Below are positions 33,956 to 42,068 of a DNA stretch of 64,000 bases, in pieces. How positions within the stretch are numbered: position 1 is the stretch's first letter; every line of letters begins with the position of its first letter. Source of the DNA: RYN-230 sp963711705 (GTDB lineage: Bacteria > Actinomycetota > Actinomycetes > Streptosporangiales > Streptosporangiaceae); assembly GCA_963711705.1 (NCBI GenBank), contig CAVQFM010000008.1, positions 310,001 through 374,000 on the forward strand, written 5' to 3'. Position numbers and translations under genes: made by a program. The notes beneath the pieces were generated by a model. It was given only the letters and a program-made list of their open reading frames with translations. It had not been told where the DNA came from and ran no database searches.

Positions 33956-36514
33956 ATGGCGGGCATGGCACGACGCACCGCAACCCCGCCCCCCGAAGAC
34001 TTCGAGGAAAACATCGTCGATATCGACGTTGCCGAGGAGATGCGCGGCAGCTACCTCGAATATGCCTACTCGGTCATCTACCAGCGCGCACTGCCGGACG
34101 CCCGGGACGGCCTGAAGCCGGTGCAGCGCCGGATCCTGTACCAGATGAACGAGATGGGCCTGCGCCCGGACCGCGGCCACGTCAAGTGCGCCCGGGTGGT
34201 CGGCGAGGTGATGGGGCGGCTGCACCCGCACGGCGACAGCGCCATCTACGACGCGCTGGTCCGGATGGCGCAGCCCTGGGTGATGCGGCTGCCGCTGATC
34301 GATGGGCACGGCAACTTCGGCTCACCCGGCGGCGACGACTCGCCCGCCGCCATGCGGTACACCGAGGCCCGGCTGACCTCGGCCGCCATGGAGATGGTCG
34401 CCTCGATCGACGAGGACACCGTCGACTTCCAGCCCAACTACGACGGCACCGAGATCCAGCCCGAGGTGCTGCCCGCTGGCCTGCCGAACCTGCTGGTCAA
34501 CGGCACCGCGGGCATCGCGGTCGGGATGGCCACCAACATGGCGCCGCACAACCTCGGCGAGGTGATCGCCGCCGCCCGGCACCTCATCGCCAATCCCGAG
34601 GCCACCCTGGATGAGCTGATGCGCTTCGTGCCCGGGCCGGATCTGCCCGGCGGCGGGAAGATCGTCGGCCTGGACGGGATACGCGAGGCCTACGAGAGCG
34701 GCCGCGGCATCTTCCGCACCCGGGCCACCGCGCGGGTGGAGAAGATCACCCCGCGGCGCGATGGCATCGTGGTCACCGAACTGCCGTTCGGGGTCGGCCC
34801 GGAGAAGGTGATCTCCCGGATCAAGGACCTGGTGCAGGCCAAGAAGCTGAACGGCATTTCCGATCTCAAGGACCTCACCGACCGGCACCGCGGGCTGCAC
34901 CTGGTCATCGAGGTCCGCGGCGGGTTCCACGCCGAGGCGCTGCTGGAAGAGCTGTACCGGCTGACCCCGATGGAAGAGACGTTCGGCATCAACAACGTCG
35001 CGCTGGTGGACGGGCAGCCGCGGGTCCTCGGCCTGCGCGAGATGCTGCAGATCTACGTCGACCACCGCATCGAGGTCATCCGGCGGCGCTCGGAGTTCCG
35101 CCGGCGCAAGCGGGCCGACCGGCTGCACCTGGTGGACGGGCTGCTCATCGCGCTGCTCAACATCGACGAGGTCATTCAGGTCATCCGGTCCAGCGACGAC
35201 TCGGCGCAGGCCAAGGAACGGCTCATGTCGGTCTTCGACCTGTCGGAGATCCAGGCCCAGTACATCCTGGACACGCCGCTGCGCCGGCTGACCCGCTACG
35301 ACCGGCTGGAGCTGGAACGCGAGCGGGAGACCTTGCAGGCCGAGATCGCCGAGCTGACCGCGATCCTGGAGTCGGAGGCCCGGCTGCGCGAGGTGGTTTC
35401 CGCCGAGCTGGCCGGGGTGTCCGAGCGGTTCGGCACCCCGCGGCGCACCGTGCTGCTGGAGGGCAGCGGCAAGGCCCGGACCGCGGCCGTGCCGCTGGAG
35501 GTGGCCGACGACCCGTGCCTGGTGCTGCTGTCCTCGGCCGGGCTGATCGCCCGGACCGCGGCCGGGCCGGCTGGTGGCGGCGGTGACGGCGCGGCGGGCG
35601 CTCCGCCGGGCGGCACCCCACTGCCGCTGACCGCGGGGCCGCGGGCGGCGCACGACGTGATCGTGGCCACCGCTCCGGCCACCGCCCGCGGTGCCACCGC
35701 CGTGGTCACCTCGCGGGGCCGGCTGGTCCGGATCAGCGTGCTGGAGATCCCGGCCCTGCCGCCCGGCGCGCACTCCCCCGCGCTGGCGGGTGGCGCGCCG
35801 ATCAGTGAATTCGTCGGCCTGGAGACGGGTGAGACGGTGGTCGGGCTGGCCGCGCCGGACACGGCCGGGGCCGGGCTGGTGCTGGGCACCGCGCAGGGTG
35901 TGGTCAAGCGGGTCGCGCCGGACTACCCGGCCAACGCCACCGACTTCGAGGTCATCTCGCTCAGGGACGGCGACCACGTGGTGGGTGCGGTCCAGCTGGC
36001 CACCGAGGACGCCGATCTGGTGTTCATCACCAGCGACGCGCAGCTGCTGCGGTTCCGCGCCGCCGCGGTCCGGCCGCAGGGCCGGGCGGCCGGCGGGATG
36101 GCCGGGGTCCGGCTGGCGTCCCGGGCTTCGGTGATCTGGTTCGGCGCGGTGCCAGATGCGGTGGCCAGCGCGGCCGGGGCGGGCACGGATGCCACCGGTG
36201 CGCCCGGGGCCGTGGTGGTGACCGTGGCGGGCAGCAGCCGCGCGCTGCCGGGCACCGCGGCCGCGACCATCAAGGTCTCGCCGTACCTGGAGTTCCCGGC
36301 CAAGGGCCGGGCCACCGGCGGGGTGCGCTGCCAGCGCTTCCTGAAGGGCGAGGACAGCCTGGTACTGGCCTGGGCCGGCCCGGCGCCGGCCCGCGGCGCG
36401 ACCGAGGCGGGCGTCCCGGTGGAACTGCCGGACGCCGACGGCCGCCGGGATGGTTCTGGCGAGCGCGTCCGCCAGCCGCTGGCCGCCCTCGGCGGCCTGG
36501 CCTCCCCCAGCTGA
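33956..36514 (+). CDS. parC: DNA topoisomerase IV subunit A
   Basis: An 852-residue type IIA topoisomerase A subunit. The cleavage Tyr is in 'AMRYTEARL' near residue 135, and the quinolone-determining region reads 'HPHGDSAIYDALV' with the usual Ser. The breakage-reunion domain runs to about 500, followed by a divergent beta-pinwheel C-terminal domain rich in Ala and Gly. The GyrA-box typical of gyrase is not seen, which with the paired parE nearby favours topoisomerase IV (the second type II enzyme of Streptomyces and relatives). It unlinks replicated chromosomes. It is convergent with parE. Confidence 0.9.
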   Translation: MAGMARRTATPPPEDFEENIVDIDVAEEMRGSYLEYAYSVIYQRALPDARDGLKPVQRRILYQMNEMGLRPDRGHVKCARVVGEVMGRLHPHGDSAIYDALVRMAQPWVMRLPLIDGHGNFGSPGGDDSPAAMRYTEARLTSAAMEMVASIDEDTVDFQPNYDGTEIQPEVLPAGLPNLLVNGTAGIAVGMATNMAPHNLGEVIAAARHLIANPEATLDELMRFVPGPDLPGGGKIVGLDGIREAYESGRGIFRTRATARVEKITPRRDGIVVTELPFGVGPEKVISRIKDLVQAKKLNGISDLKDLTDRHRGLHLVIEVRGGFHAEALLEELYRLTPMEETFGINNVALVDGQPRVLGLREMLQIYVDHRIEVIRRRSEFRRRKRADRLHLVDGLLIALLNIDEVIQVIRSSDDSAQAKERLMSVFDLSEIQAQYILDTPLRRLTRYDRLELERERETLQAEIAELTAILESEARLREVVSAELAGVSERFGTPRRTVLLEGSGKARTAAVPLEVADDPCLVLLSSAGLIARTAAGPAGGGGDGAAGAPPGGTPLPLTAGPRAAHDVIVATAPATARGATAVVTSRGRLVRISVLEIPALPPGAHSPALAGGAPISEFVGLETGETVVGLAAPDTAGAGLVLGTAQGVVKRVAPDYPANATDFEVISLRDGDHVVGAVQLATEDADLVFITSDAQLLRFRAAAVRPQGRAAGGMAGVRLASRASVIWFGAVPDAVASAAGAGTDATGAPGAVVVTVAGSSRALPGTAAATIKVSPYLEFPAKGRATGGVRCQRFLKGEDSLVLAWAGPAPARGATEAGVPVELPDADGRRDGSGERVRQPLAALGGLASPS

Positions 36515-36642
36515 CAGGCGTCCCCCAGCTGACCGGCGTCTCCCCCAGCTGACCGCGCCTCCCCCCAGCTGACAGGCGTCCCCCAGCTGACCGCTCGCCC
36601 AGCTGACCGCTCCCCCAGCTGACTGGGCCTCCCCCAGCTGAC
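36506..36642. repeat. Eight-copy CCCAGCTGAC direct-repeat array
   Basis: CCCAGCTGAC occurs at 36506, 36524, 36544, 36564, 36582, 36598, 36614 and 36633, with spacings of 16-20 nt and variable 6-10 nt linkers (often GGCGTCCC or CGCTCCC). The first copy contains the parC stop codon. The core CAGCTG is itself a palindrome. The array fills the first half of the 344-nt gap between convergent parC and parE, which holds no gene. Confidence 0.85.
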
Positions 36643-36699
36643 CACTCGCCCCAGCCACCGGGCGTCCCCAACCCACGGCCGGTCGTTCGCTCCCAAATG

Positions 36700-36739
36700 T
36701 GTACGGTTTCCGCTGTGGCAGCAGCGGAAAGCGCACACA
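36700..36739. terminator. Candidate bidirectional terminator between parC and parE
   Basis: A perfect 9-bp stem TTTCCGCTG/CAGCGGAAA (36708-36716 and 36723-36731, 6-nt loop) is extended, after a 4x4 internal loop, by a TGTGT/ACACA arm. It follows the repeat array and precedes the parE stop on the other strand. Confidence 0.6.
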
Positions 36740-36858
36740 CTTGCGCGGGTGCCGCGGTGGCCCCGATGCCGCAGGGGCTGATGTGATGAGTGGGGCGGCC
36801 GGGGACGACCCGGGGTGGCGGCAGCGGGTGGGTCAGGGGGCCGGGCGGGCCGGACGGG

Positions 36859-39067
36859 TCAGGCGTCGATCCGGGACAGGTCGAGCTCGGCGGCACCACC
36901 CACGATGAAGTCCCGGCGCGGGCCCACCTCGCTGCCCATCAGCAGGTCGAAGATGCCGCTGGCGGCCGCGGCGTCCACGATGCGGATCCGGCGCAGCGTG
37001 CGGTGCCGCGGATCCATCGTGGTCTCCGCCAGCTGGGATGCGTCCATCTCGCCCAGGCCCTTGTACCGCTGGATCGGCTCCTTCCAGCGCTGGCCCTTGC
37101 GCTCCAGCTCCAGCAGGGCCCGGTGCAGCTCACTGTCGGAGTAGGTGTAGGCGTACCGGGCCTGGTTCTTGCGCGGGCTGGACAGCTCGATGCGGTGCAG
37201 CGGCGGCACGGCCGCGAACACCCGCCCGGCCTCCAGCAGCGGGCGCAGGTACCGGTAGAACAGGGTGAGCAGCAGGGTGCGGATGTGCGCCCCGTCCACG
37301 TCGGCGTCGGACATGAAGATAACCCGCTGGTAGCGGGCCAGGTCGAGGTCGAACGAGCCACCCGAGCCGGCCCCGATCACCTGGATGATGGCCGAGCATT
37401 CGGCGTTCTTCAGCATGTCCGCCAGGGACGCCTTCTGCACGTTGAGGATCTTGCCGCGGATCGGCAGCAGCGCCTGGAACTCCGAGTCCCGGGCCAGCTT
37501 GGCCGTGCCCAGTGCGGAGTCGCCCTCGACGATGAACAGCTCGCTGCGGTCATCGGCGCTGCGGCAGTCCACCAGCTTGGCCGGCAGCGCCGAGGTGGCC
37601 AGCGCGTTCTTGCGGCGCTGGTTGTCCCGGTGCTCGCGGGCCGCGATGCGGGCCTTGGTCGCGGCGGCCACCTTCTCCAGCACCGCCCGGGCCTGCTGCC
37701 GGCCCCGGCCGCGGGCCTCGAAGACCCGCTTCAGCTCGCTGGTCACCACCTTGGCCACGATCCGGGACGCGGCCGGGGTGCCGAGCACCTCCTTGGTCTG
37801 GCCCTCGAACTGCGGCTCCGGCAGCCGGACGCCGATCACCGCGGTGAGCCCCTCCTGGGCGTCCTCCTTGCTGGCCGGCTCGTCACCGTTCTTGAGCAGC
37901 CGGGCCGCGCGCAGCTGCTCGTTCAGCGACTTGGCCAGGGCCCGCTCGAACCCGGTGACGTGCGTCCCGCCCTTGGGCGTCGCGATGACGTTCACGAACG
38001 ACCGGGTGCGGGTGTCGTAGCCGGTCCCCCACTGCAGCGCGATGTCAACCTGCAGTTCCCGTTCCACGTCGGTGGGGGTCATGTGGCCCTGCTCGTCGAG
38101 CACCGGCACGGTCTCGGTGAACCGGTCGGACCCGGTCAGCCGGAACACGCCGGTGAGCGGCTCGCCCGGGGTCAGGTAGGCGCAGAACTCACTGATCCCG
38201 CCGTCGAACCGGAACTCCGCCTCGCGCGAGTCCACGGTCCCGTCCGGATCGTGGTCAGCCAGTTCGGCCGCCACGTCGGGGCTGGCCGGAAGCGGCCCGG
38301 TCGGCATCCGGCCGCTCGTCCCGGATCCGGATGGTCAGGCCGGGTACCAGATAGGCGGTCTGCCGGGCCCGCTGCACCAGGTGGCCGAAGCTCCAGCCCG
38401 CGCCCGCAATGAACACCTGGCGGTCCGGCCAGAACCGGATCCGGGTGCCGGTCACCTTCTTGGCTACCTTGCGGGTCCGGCGCAGCCCGCCCCCCCGGCT
38501 GAACTTGGCGGCCGGCCCGTCCGCGGCGAACTCCCCGGGCACGCCACGGCGGAAGCTCGCGGCCCACTCGTAGCCCTCCCGGTCCACCTGCACGTCCAGC
38601 CGGGCGGACAGCGCGTTCACCACCGAGGCACCGACGCCGTGCAGGCCGCCCGAGGCGGTGTAGGAGCCACCGCCGAACTTGCCGCCCGCGTGCAGCCTGG
38701 TCATGACCAGCTCGACGCCGGTCAGCCCGGACTTGGGCTCGATATCCACCGGGATGCCGCGGCCGTTGTCCCGGACCTCGGCGGATCCGTCCGGGTGCAG
38801 CACGACGTCGATCTCGGAGCACTGCCCGGCCAGGGCCTCGTCCACCGCGTTGTCGAAGATCTCCCACAGGCAGTGCATCAGGCCCCGGCCATCCGTGGAC
38901 CCGATGTACATGCCGGGGCGCTTGCGGACCGCCTCCAGCCCTTCCAGGACGGACAGGTGACGGGCGGTGTAGCCGTCCACCGGGGTCGCCCCAGGTGCGG
39001 AGGCAGCGGGCGGCCGCTTGGCTGCGGCCCGCACAGGACCGGCAGTATCGGCTCGGACGGCGGTCAC
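36859..39067 (-). CDS. parE: DNA topoisomerase IV subunit B (single-base frameshift)
   Basis: The ATPase subunit of topoisomerase IV, about 735 residues when read across one lesion. The N-terminal part has the GHKL motifs 'EIFDNAVDEA', 'EVRDNGRGIP' and 'LHGVGASVVNALS'; the C-terminal part has the TOPRIM motifs 'IVEGDSALG' and 'MSDADVDGAHI' and ends in the usual 'RRDFIVGGAAELDLSRIDA'. The frame breaks at about 38291 in 'GAGCGGCCGGATG': dropping one base joins 'RIRDERP' to 'MPTGPLPAS'. GTG 39067 is supported by TGAGGAGAG upstream. Loss of this enzyme should be lethal or severe, so a sequence error is likely. Confidence 0.9.
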
Positions 39068-39355
39068 GTGGCTCTCCTCAGTCGCGGCGGGCGGGTGGGG
39101 CGGCGAGACACACCCTAACCGCCCCCACCGACTGCCCGCCGAAGCCACGCGGGAACATGCGTTGCCAGCTGGGACAACACGCACGTTTAGGGAATCTTTC
39201 GGCGGGCAGGTGCGGGAGCTGCGGCGGGGCCGCGTTCGCTGTGGGCGTACGCGGGGCCCACACGGGAAGGGACCCGCCTGGCAGAGTGTTGACTAGCACG
39301 TAGGGCAGAGCCCGCCGGGCAGGGCGATCCGGCGGCACGACGCGAGGGAGGCGAC

Positions 39356-39580
39356 ATGACCGGAGCTCTCGCACCAAGCAGGCCGCTGAACGCAACGGAC
39401 CTGTGCGACAGGTGCGGTGCCCAGGCTTACGTACGCGTTGTGCTTCCCGATTCACGGGAGCTGCTGTTCTGCGCTCATCACGGCCGTCAGCACGCCGAGG
39501 CACTGGCCAAGGTGGCCGTCGAGATTCAGGACGAGACGGGCCGGCTGACAGATGGAGGCGGAACAGAGCGCGAGGAGTAA
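39356..39580 (+). CDS. DUF7455-family small zinc-binding protein
   Basis: A 74-residue protein with 'DLCDRCGAQAYVRVVLP...LLFCAHHGRQH', a C-x2-C plus C-x-x-H arrangement that should bind one zinc. This is the DUF7455 family, found beside the principal sigma factor and parE across Actinobacteria, the same context as here. A GAGGGAGG site precedes the ATG. The function is not established; proximity to sigA has suggested a transcription link, which I can only call plausible. Confidence 0.85.
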   Translation: MTGALAPSRPLNATDLCDRCGAQAYVRVVLPDSRELLFCAHHGRQHAEALAKVAVEIQDETGRLTDGGGTEREE

Positions 39581-39813
39581 CCAGGCCAGCGGCCCGGGGC
39601 AGACTGCCCGCGGGCCGGACCCGGTCTCCGCACCCTGGGGACGGCACGGCGGCGTGGCCGCGCCGGATCCAGGTCCACCTCCCAGACAGGCCTAATCGAG
39701 GTAGTCCCGCACTATGGGCGACCGGAACGGCATGCTGACCTGCATAAACGCACGTCACTGGTGAACGGCGCCCCCTGCAATATCTGTGACTGACCAGCAG
39801 GCCACAATCCGTC

Positions 39814-40059
39814 TTACCCGCGCTCGGCGACGTAGGACCCGCGGCCCGCTACCGTGCGGACGGCGCCCTGGTCGCGCAGCGATGCGACAGCGCGTCTCGC
39901 CGTGGTTCGCGCCACGCCGAACAAGTCCACAAGTTCCTTCTCCGAGGGGACCGGCTGGCCGGGCTGCAGGTCCCCGGCTTCGATGCGCGCGAGTATCCAC
40001 CCGGCGATCTGCTGGTGCGGCGGCAGCTCGGCGCGGTAATCGATCTCGGGCGCATCCAT
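39814..40059 (-). CDS. GntR-family DNA-binding domain protein (short)
   Basis: An 81-residue protein made only of a GntR winged helix: 'PPHQQIAGWILARIEAGDLQPGQPVPSEKELVDLFGVARTTARRAVASLRDQGAVRTVAGRGSYV' in parts. No effector domain follows. Short GntR repressors of this kind (KorSA-like) control actinomycete integrative elements. ATG 40059 is preferred to TTG 40068. It is divergent from a small gene at 40220, with phased TACGTG repeats between them. With the integrase remnant 1.4 kb away this suggests a decayed element. Confidence 0.85.
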   Translation of the reverse strand: MDAPEIDYRAELPPHQQIAGWILARIEAGDLQPGQPVPSEKELVDLFGVARTTARRAVASLRDQGAVRTVAGRGSYVAERG

Positions 40060-40102
40060 GACGATCAAGCTAGCTGACCAGCACCGATTCGCTGTCTAGA
40101 GA

Positions 40103-40140
40103 TACGTGTCTGTACGTGCCGCTACGGTGCGCGTAGTGTG
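40103..40140. promoter_or_regulatory. Helically phased TACGTG repeats, candidate GntR operator
   Basis: TACGTG (40103), TACGTG (40113), TACGGTG (40123) and TAGTGTG (40134) recur every 10-11 nt, one helical turn, in the 160-nt region between the divergent GntR gene and the gene at 40220. All copies therefore face the same side of the helix, as expected for cooperative binding of a small dimeric repressor. Confidence 0.55.
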
Positions 40141-40219
40141 GCAGGTCCAGTACGCAAGCGGGCCGCCCGCGCGGTATCAGCGCAACGGACGGCCCTGACC
40201 AAGGACGGAGCCCTTGGCT

Positions 40220-40540
40220 ATGAACGATCTTCCCATCCCCCCCGAACTCGCCGCGCGCATCACCGCGGCGGCTGCCGTGCTCGGCGACTACCAGCGCGCT
40301 GCGCCGACCGCGGGCACCGCAGAGCGGGCCATGTGGGGAGCGCGTCTCGCCGACGCGCTGGAATCGCTGCTGGACGGGCTGGGCGGCGCGACCGGGCCGG
40401 TGTCGCCCAGCCCGGCGGGGGATGGATCAGCGGGCCATCCCGGTAACCGCACGGGCCACACCGCAGAAGCCCCATCCGCGGCGGGGGCTTCTGCTTGTCA
40501 CCGAGGAGTCCACCTTCACAGGCAGGCTAACTCTCCGTAA
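40220..40540 (+). CDS. Small hypothetical protein beside GntR
   Basis: This 106-residue frame starts 'MNDLPIPPELAARITAAAAVLGDYQ' (in part). The first 60 residues form a plausible amphipathic helical domain; the remainder is low-complexity and may not be conserved. GGAG lies upstream of the ATG at slightly long spacing. Divergence from the GntR gene with phased repeats between suggests it is the regulated gene. I do not recognise a family. It could be a small element-encoded protein, or the tail could result from a decayed stop. Confidence 0.5.
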   Translation: MNDLPIPPELAARITAAAAVLGDYQRAAPTAGTAERAMWGARLADALESLLDGLGGATGPVSPSPAGDGSAGHPGNRTGHTAEAPSAAGASACHRGVHLHRQANSP

Positions 40541-40615
40541 TGTGCTTCTAAAGAGCGTCCTCGTGCCCGATGCACGGGGACCAGGGGGTCATTGGTTCAC
40601 AAGGGGGAGTACACC

Positions 40616-41125
40616 ATGCGCAAGAACCACCTCCGCGTGCTGACGGCGGCAGGCTCCATGCTGGCCGCCGGGGCGATTGCCCTGTCGGGCACCCTCGCCG
40701 CAGCCGCCGCGCCGAGCAGCAGCAGCGCCTCGGGCATCGAGCATTTCCAGATCATGTCCACCTCGGCCACCGCGACCAGGGACACGGTGATCGCCCATGG
40801 CGTGTTCACCGCCGGGGGCGTTGACATCACCACCAGCAACACAACCGACACGTTCAAGTTCCCCAACGGCACGATCAAGCTCAGGCATTCACCGGGCACC
40901 GGGCCACAGTCCTTCAACCCGCACACCTGCCTGATCACCGTTCACCAGCACGGCACCTACACGCTGCGGAGCGGGACCGGCAAGTACGCCGGGATCAGCG
41001 GCCACGGGAGGTACCGGCTGGACATCCTGGCCGTTGGCGCCCGGTCACACGGCAAGTGCATCCAGAACAAGCCACCGGTCACTTTCGAGCTGATCGTCCG
41101 CCTCTCAGGGCCGGTACACCTGTAA
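40616..41125 (+). CDS. Secreted protein, allene-oxide-cyclase-barrel-like
   Basis: A 169-residue protein with an obvious signal peptide ('MRKNHLRVLTAAG' then a hydrophobic run ending 'LAAAAAP'). The mature part is beta-rich, with 'GTYTLRSGTGKYAGISGHGRYRLD' in which the 'GTGKYAGISGxGxY' pattern recalls the dirigent/allene-oxide-cyclase barrel proteins that actinobacteria secrete. Two cysteines (in 'HTCLI' and 'HGKCIQ') could form a disulfide. GGGGGAG precedes the ATG and a strong terminator follows, so it is a single-gene unit. Function unknown. Confidence 0.8.
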   Translation: MRKNHLRVLTAAGSMLAAGAIALSGTLAAAAAPSSSSASGIEHFQIMSTSATATRDTVIAHGVFTAGGVDITTSNTTDTFKFPNGTIKLRHSPGTGPQSFNPHTCLITVHQHGTYTLRSGTGKYAGISGHGRYRLDILAVGARSHGKCIQNKPPVTFELIVRLSGPVHL

Positions 41126-41148
41126 CGGCCGGTCAGCACCTGCCAAGG

Positions 41149-41173
41149 GGCCGCGCCGGATTCCGGCGCGGCC
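41149..41173 (+). terminator. Strong intrinsic terminator after the secreted protein
   Basis: GGCCGCGCCGG-ATT-CCGGCGCGGCC is a perfect 11-bp hairpin 23 nt past the stop at 41125, followed by TCGGACTCTG. It ends the secreted-protein transcript and may serve the convergent pseudogene. Confidence 0.75.
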
Positions 41174-41191
41174 TCGGACTCTGCTGCGCCC

Positions 41192-41421
41192 TTAAGCGCC
41201 CCGCTCGTGCCGCGGCCGGTACCAGCGCGACCGGCAGCCCTCCGCCCGGCACGACACAACCTGGTGACCAGCCGGCCCGCGTCCCGCTACGGCTTCAACC
41301 GCCGACGGGCAGTGGCAGTGCATCCACGACACGATCACCCGCCCGGTCCCCACGGGTGGCCGTGCTCACACTGCGCCGGGTAGTCCCACCAGTCGGGAAG
41401 CTGGCGCTGCAGCCGGTCATA
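41192..41421 (-). pseudogene. Zinc-ribbon-like conserved protein, frameshifted remnant
   Basis: On the minus strand two frames give 'YDRLQRQLPDWWDYPAQCEHGHPWGPG' (in parts) and then, after a one-base shift near 41343, 'RVIVSWMHCHCPSAVE...VVSCRAEGCRSRWYRPRHERGA' and a TAA at 41192. The Cys pattern C-x-H-G-H..C-x-C..C-x4-C with 'WYRPRHE' at the end is one I recognise from actinomycete hypothetical proteins near integrases. The break again lies in a GGGCGGG run. No start codon is seen; the 5' end fuses into the integrase fragment. It may be broken by both deletion and sequence error. Confidence 0.6.
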
Positions 41422-41990
41422 CCCGCAGCATGCCCAGGAACAGGCTGGCCGTTCTGTGGCGCGGTGCCGCGGCCGCCAGGTTCGACGTCGGCGACGGTCC
41501 GAGCGCGAGGATCTCGCCGGCGCGGGCGCCGGTCTCGGTCATCAGCCGGATCAGCGCCTCGTCGCGCTTGTCCATCAGCCGCGGACCCTTGCAGGCGGCG
41601 AGCATCGCGCGCAGCTGGTCATCGGACAGCACCGGCGACGACCTTCGCTGTCCAGCTTCGGGGGGCTTCATGCCGCGCCAGCTGGTCGGCGGGGATCTCG
41701 CCCTCGGCGGCCAGCCACGCGGAGAACCGGCGGACGGCCAGCTGCCGGGACCGGGCGGTCGCCGCCTCGGCGCCGCCGTCCAGCAGCGCGGCGACGAACT
41801 TGTCGACGGTCGGCCGGTCGAGCGCGGGCTCGATGCCGTTACGGGCGCACCAGGACAGGAACCCGCGCACCCCATCGGTGTAGGTCTTGACGGTCTGCGG
41901 GCTCTTGCGCTCGGCGCGCAGGTGCAGGGTGAAGCTGGCCAGCAGGTCGCGCAGGTCGCCGTCGGTCATGGCCGATATCTCGACTGACAT
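41417..41990 (-). pseudogene. Tyrosine recombinase (XerC/phage integrase) remnant
   Basis: The N-terminal SAM-like core-binding domain is intact ('FTLHLRAERKSPQTVKTYTDGVRGFLSWC'-type region, then 'SRQLAVRRFSAWLAAEGEIPADQL'). After a frameshift at about 41673 the catalytic domain starts 'MKPPEAGQRRSSPVLSDDQLRAML' and reaches the first catalytic Arg in 'TETGARAGEILAL'. The rest of the domain (His-x-x-Arg, Tyr nucleophile) is missing, so the enzyme is dead regardless of the frameshift. It marks a former integration event between sigA and the parE region. No tRNA attachment site was found. Confidence 0.8.
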
Positions 41991-42068
41991 GCGGCATGCT
42001 AAGCAACTCACGCGGCAGCTTAGCTGCGCGTTTCCGCAGGTCAGCGAGGCTTTAAGCGGCCGGGCACG

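Noticed and set aside
36506..36642. CRISPR array
   Set aside because: The repeat unit is only 10 nt, spacing is 16-20 nt, there are no unique 30-nt spacers and no cas genes.
34322..36736. 804-codon minus-strand frame over parC
   Set aside because: Shadow frame; parC on the other strand has all catalytic motifs.
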